Assembly (NCBI GenBank): GCA_013399305.1
Contig: VXAI01000338.1
Coordinates: 241,068-305,067 of the forward strand
DNA length: 64,000 nucleotides
Origin: Rostratula benghalensis
Taxonomy: Eukaryota; Chordata; Aves; Charadriiformes; Rostratulidae
Reading direction: 5' to 3'
Shown: positions 12,789 to 26,215 of the stretch, in pieces
How the letters are laid out: each line of letters starts with the position of its first letter
Numbering within the stretch: the first letter of the stretch is position 1
The notes under the pieces: generated by a model
Databases searched by the model: none
Told to the model about the DNA's origin: nothing
The model's input: the letters and a program-made list of their open reading frames with translations, nothing else
Translations under genes and position numbers: made by a program

Positions 12789-14960
12789 GTCAATGCAGTA
12801 TTTAGGTAGCATAACATTACCTCCTTGATTTTTAAACTGTAAGCACAACAGAGAAAAATTTACTCAATTAATAGAACAAGACAGATAGTTTGCAAAGCTA
12901 CCCAGGTTCCTGCCCCCACCTACAACACTAACATTCACGGGAATCATGAATCAACCCAGTTGGCCTCACAACCACAAGGGAGCCTAAGCAACATATGAAC
13001 CATAGAGCACTGGAGCAGTGTAGATGTAATGTAAATATGCAGGCATTTAAAATTACCAGAGCTACAGACCTGAAAGGTTATGTTTTTGAATGAAAACTCT
13101 ACTTCAAATTGCATATTGAACACAGGTGTGAAGGCAGTGACTTCAAGTTTGTTATGTCCATGGGGTTGGTGAGGCTTGTGGAATTCCAGGAGCAGTTATC
13201 AACAGCAAAACAGAAATTAATTAGGAATGTTCTTAACTTTCTAATGAAAGGAGCACATCTATTCCAATACTAGTATTTTGTTAAAAATTTTGTCTGTGGA
13301 GCGTGGGGGGGGTTTCCAGAATTTCAAACTTTCCTACACAGTTTGCTTTCTATTTTTCTGTGTTTCCCCCATATTTGCATTTGTAAAACTAGTGGTAAGA
13401 AGAAAGCAGTTACAAAAAAAAAAAAAAAATTCATAATAATCAGCTTTTTTAGTGTAGCATCTAAGGATTTGGTTGTTGAAGAAGATACAGGGACTGACTT
13501 TTTAAATACTCCTGTTTTCCCAATGACTAGTCATTCTGGATGCATTGTTTATACATGGGCCTGCTAGAGTGAATCTTAGGTAGATCTAATTTTCTCAGAA
13601 TAAGGTTTTGCCACTGGAAAAGTCACATTACATGACAGCACCTCAATTAGGCACCCCTTGAACTGAGAGATTTAAAACTACCAGGCCTTTTTCATCTGGA
13701 AGCACTTTAACCCAACCAGCCTATTCTACTCTGATGCCAGTAAATTATGGGATTTGCCCCATCGTTAGGTTCAATGTTCAGCCAAATCAACAATAGAAAT
13801 GCAAGGGCTGTGTGTCAGGTGCCTGACCTGGCATGGGACAGATCAACATACATAGAGTTTCAGTCGCAGGACTTATTCTACAAGGAAAGTTGAGCTGTCA
13901 TTCAGCCAAAACAGTAAAACATTCTTCGAGAGGCAGCACTGCTCACTGTCAATGCCCTGCGCTCTGTGGTGGTTGATGTTTCCATAGGACTTTCACACTT
14001 TTGCCAAGTGCTAGGTAAGATGAAATTATAATCACTGTTTGAACATCTTCGTCCTGTCATGCAGCTCCCTTTGCTGCCTAAACACAGGACTGTAGGTAGA
14101 CAAAACTGTCCACTTCAAATTTTACAGAGCTGTAGGAATGGGAAGAAATGTGCTGGCATCATGGGATACATACGGGTGTGTCTTTGCCTCCTCCCTCTAC
14201 AATGGTATTATCCTGTTAACATTAGTCTGCCAAGTTAGGTACACTATGTTCTAGCAGAACACAGCCTCCTAATAATGTTTGTTTGACAGATAATAAACTC
14301 AATTTTCAACAGGTGGTCTGTATGGGATTGAAGGCTGCAATATGGCAAGTGATTGTGATCGTTCTTCCAGCCTGGGAGGTTAGGCTCTGAGAAATCAGAG
14401 AGAAGTCAGTTATTTCTACCAAAAAAATATAAAGAAAAATCTTAAAAATATCCTAAGGAAGGTTGTGAAAAAAAAAAAAAAAATACTCAAGACACTGTGT
14501 GGTATTTACTAATGGACAGGTGACATAAGCAATGTCCTCTGCAGGAATGCAGTTGTTGGTGGTTATTTACATTTCTGCTACGTGCCAGAAATAAAATCAG
14601 AGCCCCATAGCTTTAGAGAAGGGTGTTTTCTCCCTCAGTAGCCTTCCCTGCAGCAGTACGGGGGTAAAATGGCAGTAAGGGCAGGTCAGTGACAGAGGAG
14701 CAGCATGCAGCAGTTCTCCCCAGCACGGCCTGGTGGACCCAAGGGAAAGGCCCCTGGGCCAGAGACTTGTTGAGATCAGGCTGCCGGCTTGGCTGAGGCT
14801 TTTTCTCCAGGCATGGACAATCCAGGTGGACTCTTTAAAACAAGACAACAACAATTTTTTAAATAGCTTTAAAGAAAGAGAAGCAAGCACTGAGGAAATC
14901 TGGCAGGCAGAGGGAAGAAAGGATGTTAGGAAAAGAGTAGAGGGAATAGAGAGGATGATG

Positions 14961-15006
14961 GAGGGAAAAATAAAGGGAAAAAATAAAGGGAAATAAAGGG
15001 GAAAAA
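14961..15006. repeat. AAATAAAGGG-type simple repeat
   Basis: About four imperfect units, with G-run and A-run lengths varying between units. Confidence 0.8.
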
Positions 15007-16320
15007 TGACAAAGTGAAAACAAGTGATGAAAGGATATACCATAGAAAGGACAGGCAATGTAAAGGGGTGAAATAAAACACGATCTCATATGCAGACGTT
15101 CACGATTAGGAAAGGTTACTTCTCCTTCATTTTTATTTCCTTGGCAGAGAAGGAGGAGCTGCAGGGCAGAGGAAATTAAGTGTTTGCTGCTGGTGTCGAT
15201 GGAAACTTCTGTTTCAGCTGCAGCTCAGGCAAGGGAAGAATTTCTCTTGGTCAGACCCAGGTGATAGCTTACAGATCAGTGGTATCTGTGTTGAAGGCAG
15301 AAGCCCTTAATATCTGTCTTAATTTTTCAGGAAGCAATGTTAATGAGGTTTTAACATACTTGCTATTGACATGTGGCATGCGTCTATAAATATTCAAGGA
15401 ATGATGGGATCACTTAACCACTCTTTCTTTGTTTCAGCCTTAGCTCTCATCCCAAACTGAACTGGAAAATTTTTTATGGACTTGGCATGCCTCAGTTAAA
15501 TTAACCCCCCCCGCCCCTCTTTCTATACCTCCTTTCCCGTCTACTTCTTCTGAATCATTCTCTCGAGCTGTGTCCAGGCTGCTTTCAGCTCTGGCGTTAA
15601 ACTGCAGCTTGTCAGTAAAGGCATCCTGGCATGTGCATAAAAGGGATTTGGAGGTGGAAATGACCACCAGTTAAATCACCTCATCCTCCCTCTAGTCAGT
15701 GCAGGATTGTTCCTGCAGCACACTCCCAAGGGTTTGGGGTTTTAATGTTTTGAGCAACAGAAATTCCACCCCCACCCCCTTTGGGAGGGGTGCCTGAGAG
15801 CTAATAGATCAGACTCTTATGCAATTTTTCCTGATACATAGCCTACATTTTCCTTTGTTTGATGTCTTTACTCCGTTATTCCTATTTATAACTGGTGCTG
15901 GGTGAATCCCAGGTGGTTCTGAGGTTTATTTCTGTTTAAGAAGGCATGCAAAAAGGCAGAGACTAGGCCACATTCTTTAAACCTTTTGGTGCCTCCCTGA
16001 CAGGATCCATTATTTCTTCCCTAAAGCTGCCCAGGACCTAGTAGAAGGCCTCATTTCTCTCTGTCCCAGGGGGGTAGGAGGCTGGATACTGGCCAGTCCT
16101 CTGCTCTGGTAAATCTCTTCTGAGAACAGAGACCAAAGACCTGATCTCCCCTGTCTTTAACGTGCTTTTTTTTCAGTCATTACTCAGTAGCTTAATTCCT
16201 CCAGTTTCGTTTCCTGTGCTCATCTTGGTGTTGCCATGCTTTTCGTTCTTCCTGACCTAATTGAGGGGGTTTATCAATACCTTTTCAATGGACAAGTTCC
16301 TTTGATGCCTGAGAATAAAA

Positions 16321-16364
16321 GGTACTTCTTAAGTGTTTTTTCTTAAGAAAGGTATTTCTTAAGT
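16321..16364. repeat. Imperfect 30-base duplication with hairpin
   Basis: GGTACTTCTTAAGT (16321-16334) recurs as GGTATTTCTTAAGT (16351-16364). Within the first unit TTCTTAAG (16326-16333) and CTTAAGAA (16342-16349) can pair as an 8-base stem. Confidence 0.75.
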
Positions 16365-19285
16365 TGTTACTACAGTCAATATCCCATGAAACACTGCAGT
16401 AATCAAATAGCAGTAAGTGGGGTCTGTTCCCTTGTTCTGAAGAAACTGCATGAAAGGATCCAGCGAGGGGCTGTGAATTCTTTGTTTAGACCCTCCATCC
16501 TGCACAAGTGCAAGTGCTGCAGAGCAGTCTCAGCAGACTCCACACTTCAAGGTTGCCCAGGCAGTAGTTCAGCATATTCATTACTGGCAATCCTTTTCAG
16601 CAGGGGCATATTATACACCTATACAAGTTCAGTGACAGAGAGTGCTGTCAGGACTTCCTCACTATCTGAATTCTTCATCAGGAGGGCAGCTGTCTCCTTC
16701 TTCAGATGTCAGAGACGTTAGTCCAATCCTTGATTCAGGCACCTAATTTGGCCAGGACACATAAGTCGTACTCAGAGGGACTGTTCCTGCTACTCTCCTT
16801 TTAATAAATGCCAGTTGCCAGAGCTGTAACAAACCCCAGATCTTATCTATTTTCTGATCATTTTGAAGAGAGATTTAAATCTATAGCATAGATTCAACAA
16901 ATCCATTGCTGAATGTCAGAATGGCCCCTGCACTATACTGTGTATCTATTTGCCTTCTCACTCTTTCCCTTTGAGGGCTAAATGCCATAAAAAAATTGTT
17001 TTGCTGCAGCAAGAGAAATAAGAAGTGAGAAATACCTGCTGTAGTCTGGTAGTCTAGGCATTCAGATTATGGGAAAATTATTTTTAAATAGCTTTACTTG
17101 AGGCATTTTCATTTTTTTATACTACAGTAAATTAGTTCAGCAAGACACTAGCTCACAAATAGCATTCATGTTCAAATTATTCTCTTAGGAGGCAGAAAAT
17201 CTGAAGTTCTATCCCTGACCCAAACCCAGAACACTGATTTCCCTTCAGTCACACCACTACTACTCTAACACAAGGGATGAGTGGGAGGAAGAGACACAAG
17301 CACCGCTTCTCCTGTATGTTTTGTGTGGTCTAAGTGTGCTGTTAGCCTGATAGACCCCAAAAGGGAGATGGAAAGAGAAATAATCCATTGTGGAGCTTGC
17401 TGGCTCATAGTAGCAGTTGATCTTTGGTGTCTGTTCACACAGTGTGTAGCCCTGCCAGAACCAGGACAAGCAGACTGGGGTAACTGGTTTGATACTGTAA
17501 AAATATAGGTGGGAGAAGAACAGAGCTTCCATAGACATGAGCGTCCCAAGTCCCCTTCTGTCCTGGACAGACATAAATCCATGGTTACCATTTTTGCCAT
17601 CAGCTACTTTCTAAACTATATATACCTATATTAAAAATTTGAACGCCAAGGTTTACTGTGTAAATTGAATGGTAGTGTCAAGAAGTAATGGACACTGATA
17701 ATAAACCACTGCACTGCTAGGACAAAAGGGTGGACAGAGTAATTACTTCTAGAAGTGGAAAAAAGAACTTTTTTATTCTGAGGCAGAGGACCTCAAACCA
17801 TCAAGACCATCAAACCAATCCTAAGATGACTCAGGAAAATTTACAAGAGCAGCATGTGTATATAGGGAGACCCTTTTTGGCATTACAGACTGTAAATTAC
17901 AGTTATTCCTAGGAGGCAACAAAGACATTCTGTCAGTTGTACAATTACTTTTTATTGGCAGTGCTCTTTCAACTCAAGAAAACATTGGCTGAGGTTCAAG
18001 AGTAAGATTTGGCTCAAAATGCCACCATAATTTTTCAGAAATGTGATGAATGTTCCCTAAGAAATAGTTTCCTAAGAAAGCCACAAGAATGTGTTGAGCT
18101 AGGTTACAGGATATCTAGAATGATATCCAAAAACTGCTACCACTGAAGATCAATTGCTGTATGTAATTTCACCCAAAGAAATTTTTACCTGTCAGACTGG
18201 TTGATACCCTGACAAAAAGATACCTGATGCAGTTGGATGAACTGTGTCATAAGTAGTGAGGTATGTATACATGTACACAATTCATCACACAAATCTCAAA
18301 GCATTTGTGCTGAAGAGTAAGACATGAGACGAGAAACTAGTGACAATCACGAAAGCCCTGCCGCTGTGAAGGCAGAGACATGGTGGACATGCATAATAGC
18401 CTGAGGGTCACATACTGAACATAAGTTTAGTCAGCAATCTCCCGTGCCATATTGCCAAGCCTGGCTGAAAATTTTTATTTTACTGATGCTTTTTTTCAAT
18501 TGCTATCAGTGAATGGAAAATGGCAGAAGATTCTCTTGCTGTCTTCCCTGACAATGTATCCTTACAAGGTAGCAGCACTAAAGCACTGTATCATTACCCC
18601 ATCTCAACTGTAGCAACCTTAGAATATTAGTAAACATTAATAAACTAATCTTCAGTTTATCCTGAATGAAGTCTCACATTTCTAGAAGAGATTGGAGATG
18701 TCATGTAAAATGCGCACTTTGGAAAAGATCATAAAACACCTTTAATGATTACTGCAGTGATCAGGGACACAAAAACACAACTTGTACAATTTTTTTTCTA
18801 CAGTGCCTTATACGGAAATACTGGAAAACTACTAGGTACTTCCAGAGAATTAATGTTGATGAAGACATAAGACCAAAACCATAATGCAAAAGCAGGAGAA
18901 ATAGCAATTTCTATCTGTAAAATTTTCATATAATTAGAAGTGTATCTCTTAGGAGTTAGATTCAAAATGACCTCAGTTCTTGCATATATCATGAATACTT
19001 TCTACAATTTTGGAAAGTCAATCTCTTTGCATCTTTTATCAACTATACAAAACAGTAATATTAATTGCCTTGTTGGGAGTATGGAGTTAATTAAATTTAG
19101 TGACAAATGTAGAGATTTACCAGTGAAAGGCACTGCAGCTAGTGAAGTAGTTCAACCCTGCCCTAAATGAATGGGCCTCTCCAAGCCTGTATTTTTGCTC
19201 TTTGCTCTTTTCTTTGCTGGGCTGCAGAAAGATTTTAGGTTCATAGTTAACCCACACAAGGTTTCCATCTCTCTATCAACCCCCT

Positions 19286-19297
19286 CCCCCCCCCCCC
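19286..19297. repeat. Poly(C) run (12)
   Basis: Twelve C in a row, preceded by CCCCCT. Confidence 0.9.
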
Positions 19298-22200
19298 AGT
19301 GAATTCTTGGTACTTTTGGTTTTGATACAGTTGTGATCAGATATTTCTTCCTCACACTCATTTCCAAGTTATTTTAGATTATAAACGCCTGGCACACTCT
19401 CAAGCACAAATTTGGCAACACTGCTACAACAGACACATGCATACAGAAAGCAGAGGGCTAGACAAAACAGGATAATCTGAAGACTGTATTTGAAAGCACA
19501 GGAAAGGAACAGAATGGAGTTCCCCCAATTTGATAACATTGTCGCAAAACGAACTTGTAGCGTAGTAAAAGGTCTAAGCTTTGCCTCTCTGCAGGCTATA
19601 AAAATCAATGCTTATTAGTTAAGGTTCCAATGTATTTAAATAATTTGCTTCCTATTTAACCGCATATCAGGAGGACTAAGAATAAATGGAAAATTTTCCA
19701 AAGTTTGTTTATACTGATTAAAACCTTTCCCAGACTTCAAAATACTGGGGGGAATTTTCTTCCCAAAGAAAGGCTAGATTGATTCCCAATTTAATCAGTT
19801 CCTAATTACCAATAAAAACAGGGATTTGTATGGTGTCTTAGACCCAGAATAACCTTCCTGGTTTTAATTCCATACCATCTGATAGTACCCTCTATATGAA
19901 ACAGACTGAGAATGTAGCAGACAGGTGACAAAAGACACCACAGCAACAGGTGATAACATATTCCTACATCTTTAATGGAAACATTTTGTTACAATTTAGG
20001 TTATGTGATATTCTTGCATTTTTTAAATGTGTGAAAGAAAATGCACAGAATAAAATGTCAAAGGACACCAATGAATGCAGATACTTTAAATGATCAAGTT
20101 GTAGAAGAAATAAAATACACTACACAAATAAACAAAGGTTATATCCACAGTCATGAAATGCACTCTCCTCTACACAAAAACAACAATAAATAAAATCACA
20201 TTATATGCAGATAGTTCTACTTACATCAGTACAACATACTGTGCAGCTTTCCTTTTGTTTTCTACTAGACTGGTACTAGGTTTCTTTGTCATCCAGTATT
20301 TTTATATTAATAATGAACAGTATCACCAAAAAAAATGGACAAATTTAACGTCCACACTGTCTATCCTGAGTCCTCTTTAATTTTGTGGTAATTACACCCT
20401 ATGCACAAGAAACACACCAAGTTCTACCCATTGCCTTCCTCCCAGCATTCTACCCAAGTCTTCTCAGCCCTTCTAAGACCTGCACATTCGAGAAGAGATT
20501 GTTACCAGCCTAAGGGCATGGTACACTCTGAGCAGGTCCTATGCACCGCTTATATCCCCTTTCAATTTTAGGGTAGGAGTCTACACGGGATTTAAAAGGT
20601 GAATAAACTTTCTGCTGAGTCTCTGAGAAAGCAGACACTGAACGATGTGAACAGTGTACTCTGCTGAAAGAGCTAGATCCAATCCTCTCTACAGTCAATA
20701 GTATCATCATGGGAGTATAATCAATCCCTGAGCATCTTCCCTCTTCTCTCTCCCTAGCCCCACTGTGCAGGTATTTCCCCTGTATTATCAACAGATCTTT
20801 TCATCCTTTGCATCCCGTATTGCAGAAGTCATCACAACATCTGCCACAAAGCTACATCAGGGAGAGACTAAATATGGGAAGACACATTTATCGTCTTTGC
20901 ATGGCAGCAAGACAAATGACCACTGACTGCTAAGTGTGGTATTGGCTTTTCAGAGGCAGCTCATTCCTCTGCCACTCTGCGTAGACAGCACAGAGAAAAA
21001 GAAGTCCAGATGGTCACCAAGTACGCGCCAACATAGCTGTGCTCATCACGTCCACTGGTGGTTTAGTGTAACATTAGCAAAACCTCTCTTCATAGTTTTT
21101 TTTTTTGGGGGGGAACTTTGTGTTTTCGTGTGTTCCCTGTGCATAACAGTTGAGATTACAAAAGAAACCATTGAAACATCATTTTAAATACCCTTCCTGG
21201 TACACTTTCTTTACTTGCTCAAGTGTCCTCTAGAAACATTCACATGACAGATACACCAAGCAACAGTTTACACAGAGTGGATTTTAACCTTTCAAGGATT
21301 TAACACCTAATGAATCCACCTAAGATTTCTGAAGTACTATAGCTTAACATACAAACTTTAACAGTGTTCTAGTATTTAGAATATTTTGTCTTTGATACAG
21401 AATATGAACTTAGTGGTTAATGAAGCCTCTCCTTTTGAAAGCTAGGTTTGTATGCTGTAAATTCGGTGTATGTCAGTTAGGAGGCATTCTGAAAGGTAAA
21501 TTGTGGAAGAAGAGCATAATAAAACAGTCCATGTAATGGTAACACTGGACATAATTAAACACTAGCTCAAGAAGGCCTCAAAGCTGTGGTAGTGTTACCT
21601 TCTTGATCAAAACCAGCAGTTACCTCATAAAAACACCAACCTTTATCCTTTCTTTGTCTAGGGGCGAGATAAATGGAAAGCTGCATCTGTGCCAGACTTA
21701 AGGCTTCACTGGGGCAAACCACAGTGCTCGGGCTCCCTGTCATGCTCTAGAAAAGTCACTATCAAAGTCTGCCGCACGGCTTGCTGACCCCCTCTAGGCA
21801 GCGAGGTCTGAGATCTCTCACAAACAGCTATTTGTTTTAGTGTCAACAATAATTTTCCATCAGTCTTAGAGCTCGGATGTTAAAAGGTATCCGAGAATGG
21901 AAAAAATACAGGCCTGAAGCCATCTGAATTCATTGCTGTCTCTAAGCAGGGATATCCACAGAGCAAGCACTTCTATTCTTCCACTTTAAAGGTTTCACAC
22001 ACACACAAATCTTTTTGTGCTTTCAACAGCAAGAAAGAGGCAGGGGGTGGGAGGCAGGGGAAGGAGAGAAGAGACACACAACACATCTGAAGACGAAACT
22101 TTTTCCAGCATGTCCTTAAAAATCTATTCCAAAGAGTAACTTTTGTATTTCCTTGTTTCTAAGAAAGACTAAAACTGCCTCCAGCAAAACACGCATTTTG

Positions 22201-22368
22201 CTGACATTTGTGCCTTCATTGCTTACTGTTGTGAGACAGGTTACTGGGGTATGTTCCTAACAAACAGGAGAGGCAATGTACCATTAGAAACTTGTATTTC
22301 TGTTCTGTCCTTCTTTGGGGAGTGTGGTCACTAGATCTGATGTCATTTTATAGTAACAACATTTAAAG

Positions 22369-22385
22369 AAAAAAAAAAAAAAAAA
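22369..22385. repeat. Poly(A) run (17)
   Basis: Seventeen consecutive A bases. No processed-gene sequence was recognised beside it. Confidence 0.95.
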
Positions 22386-25300
22386 GACTGGCTGGCATCA
22401 CCTGACATCATGTCACCACACCTGGTGACTCCATTTCCTGTGAGCCCTGTGACACTCAGTAATCATTTTAGCTTTAATGGGACTGCTTCTAACACTGCAA
22501 TTTACAGTGCCAACCTTTGGGTGTATTTTAAAGGACAGGATGCCAGCTGCAAAATTCAGATTAAACTTCGTGAGAGTTTTTGGTCAATCCAATTCTTCAA
22601 CCTTGTTGCTTAAAACACAGGCAACATCAGACGATTCTGGGTCTAGACCCGAGGTATTGGCTGGTGTGGCCATCAGCCAAAGCAAGGTGTGCAGGCAGCT
22701 GAGGAGCACAGCAGCAGTGAACAACGGCTGAAATGTTGTGAAAGCCACTTATATCTGAAGCATTTCTGACTTAGTGGTGGAAAATGGCTGCCTCTTTTCA
22801 AAGTACTTCTAAAGTTAGAGAAAAGGGCACAAATGGAAGTAGGGAAATGAAGAGCATTCACTCTACTCTGGGAGAGTATGAGAAAAAATAACCTCAACTG
22901 CTTTATTTAAAGAAACAGTCCAGCTACATGGCTACTGTGAAACACAGAGGAAGGCAGTGAAGGATGTGGAACTGTCTTGAGCTCCGGAAAAGGTGGACTG
23001 AATTGCCAAAGAAATTTATGACCAGGACTATTAGCTTCCTGTCTTTGATGTCTATTCTTGGCTTTCCAGGAGCATTATGGCATTCATGAGGTGAAAATCG
23101 TGCTGAAGCCAAGGTCAGCTAAGGCTGATGCAGCCTGTTCTACTGCAACATTGAGAAATTCATTTTGCACTGTTTCACAAGATGCAGAGTTTAAAACCTG
23201 AAGACACTTCACCGAGGGGCTGAGTTTACTTCCTCTTAATCCATAAGAGGTGTTTTTTGTCAGCTTAATGAGAGTGTGACAGCATCTCCAAGCAAAAAAA
23301 ATTATCAGAGCTCAGCCTCCCAGTAAAACATGCTATCAGGGAGCAGAGTCTTATTCTGTCCAGCACAAATATTCTCAAAACATTAGCTACACCTTACTGA
23401 TTCAGCACCAAAAACCAGCAAAATAATTTCAGTAGCGCAAGAAAGCATTTCTTAAAAACAAGCTGAAAATAGATCAATAAAATTTATTTTCAGAAGTGAA
23501 TGATAAACTTTTATAAACTGAATTCTGGCTACAATCCTGCAAGGTGCACAGCACTCTCAATCAAAAGTTTTAACAATGACTGAAGGTTCTCAGAACTTAG
23601 TTGGGTTTGGTCTTCAGTGAAGCACATGACAGAAGGAACTGGTAAGTAACCGGTGATGGTGGTACCAAAGACAACTCAGGACACACAAACTGTCCATAAA
23701 CAGAATTTCTATAACTACCAATGGCCGAGGACAAAGCATCTCATTACCTGCCACTAAGGTTGTGGCACTCACCATACTAAATCACAGGTACTATTGAAAG
23801 TTTTGCTTCATCTTGGTCAATTTGCAGTGGAAGTATATGTGTTAAAGATGTGAGGGTGGAAGTCAGGTAATTTGACAACAAAATTCTGAGAAGGATTCTG
23901 AGGTGAATCAGCTATTAAGGTGACCAATATTTGGGAATTTAAACAATGTAATTTAGCAGAATTTGTCAGATTTTGACAAACAGAAAGTATGAAGCCATTG
24001 AAGTTAAATTTCAACTTAGCAGACAAAACTGTAAGATTTAGCAATAAATACATGGCCTTTGGGGCCAACCTTTCTCTGATTCAACCACATGGTGAGCTTC
24101 CCTTTGGTTCAGCCATGGCCAGGGTCATACCCTTTGGTCCCAAGAGAGCAAAGCACTTAGAAGCTGAAGTTGAGCATATTTTAAGTGTGGTCTGAAGTGC
24201 TGAGCTGAGTCATGGCCCCCTTTGTGCTGCTCTGCAATGCAGATGTATGTTTGTAATACAGGCAATTTGTTGAAGCCAAAAATGTAGATTTTAAAAACAA
24301 TTTTGAGAATCAATTATTATTATTTTGATTAGACATTTCCTTACAAAGTTTGAAGCCTTAACATTGTGGCATTGAGCTAACACAGATGAACAGAAAAAGC
24401 AGAAAGCAAAAATGCATTGGCTGGTAAAGAATCTCTCTCTCAATAGTCTAAACTCAAGGCAGTTTTTCATCTGTGGTCCACAGAAGACCTGGGAACTATT
24501 AGCAAGAAGCCTGTGAAAGGCAGCTAAGAAGAGCAAGTTTATTTGTGCTACAGGAATTTACTTAGTGAAATGTCTTAAAAGATCTCCACACTTCCATGGG
24601 GAAAATGGACAGGTAGTTTTGCACCAATTTAGAAAGATTAAAGCCCACTGATGCAAAATGTTCTGATTTTGCAAGAAAGGTTCACTTTTCTTAGAAGGTG
24701 CTGGGATGTAAAGCTGTGGCTGGGCCTCCCAGTAACACACATCTCATAAAACACTTCTTGAGGTCGTGGAACCCTAGATAAAGCTGGGGATCAGAATTAT
24801 TAGCTTTTTAATTAAAAAGTGACCTTTCCTAACACTTTTTCTTGTTTAGTTATAGCATGATAACATAATAAAAAAGCTGTCTTAATGATTTACTGTTGCA
24901 GTCAGATCTCCTGGTTCAGATCTTCTGGTCTCCCTGACTGTGCATGGCCCAGGAAAAATGCAGATCTATGCTACCATCTTGGCTCCCTAACTAGTGACTG
25001 TTTGAATACTTGTTCCCACAAACATCATTTTGGAATAAGGTTTATGTTTCAAATCATGCCTTATTTTCTTTACGTATTTAAATTTTTTCCTTCCATTTTT
25101 CTGAGGCAAAGTAGTCAAATGGATAAAACATAATAAAAATGCTGAAAGGCATATTTGCCAAACAAGTACATCAAAATCCCCTTGGAAATTAGTTAAAAAA
25201 CCTCAAACCTTAGGCATGCCCAGGGGCTCAATAAACTCAACGGCTTGAAAAAAATTCCAAAAGCTAATCAGGAAGTCTTCTCCCCCTCACAACTCCACAG

Positions 25301-26209
25301 CAGCATGCTGCTAGAGCCTACATTCTTCTCTGGTGCCCATGAGATAAGGAGGCTACTTCAGAAACCTGCCCATTGACTGCAACACTACACAGGCTAACGC
25401 ACCTTTGCAGAAGTCATACAGGCCCAGACTGGGAACTGGGATGATGGAAACCTACCATGTGAACAACAGCTGTTACAGAGAGCCCTAAAGACACTGAATC
25501 TACCTGGTCTACAGCCATCACCTATAGTGGAGCTGACCTGACAGTCGGGAAGCCCTGCCCTCTGGCTGCCTGGGACACAAAACAGTATTTCACAAAGGCA
25601 GGTGGTGAACGCCTGCATACACTAGCAGACAAGTGAAACTTAAGAAAAAAAGTCCAAACAAATACTCTGTGGGGTATTTCCCCAACAACAAATAAAAGGC
25701 AGCTGAAAGAGACAGAGACAGCATTCACTCTTCATTCACTTTGAGCGACCTCAAAATAGTTTCTCTGAATTCACACGCTGGCTTCTCATGGCCTAGAAGT
25801 TTTCTAGAACACAGGCTTCAGGGCCAGTTTTAAGATTAACTTCTAAGTCTGACTGTGACTGCTGAGACCAGAAAGTTCTGCTTATGAAATGTGAATAGGA
25901 TAAACCAAAAGATTTCCCACACTAGAAGCATAGCCAGAGCTGGATTTTCCCAGACGGTATTTCTATGGGTCTTCTTCGCCACATTTATAATAGGAACTGT
26001 TCATTTCCATTTTTTTTTTCACTAGAAAGAGCAGTGCTCTCCCTTGCCTAGGATAAAATAACCTGTCAGTAGCAGATTCACCACAGATTCAGTTTTGCTC
26101 CTGATGAATCAACAGCAATAGTCCCAGGGATACTGATGGCAGCAGGATTGAAGTCAGCCCTAGAGTAGTGTTTTACCACCCTGATTCCTGAAGGCAGTTC
26201 CTTGCCTGT

Positions 26210-26215
26210 TTTATT
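26210..26215 (-). terminator. Candidate poly(A) signal AATAAA
   Basis: Reverse complement of TTTATT; first canonical hexamer found after the NPR3 stop codon. No strong GU-rich downstream element is evident, so this is only a candidate. Confidence 0.25.

Noticed and set aside
14597..15089. Overlapping 153- and 76-codon minus-strand open frames
   Set aside because: They lie over a purine-rich AAATAAAGGG-type repeat whose complement gives Phe/Pro/Leu-rich translation; no family resemblance or splice context.
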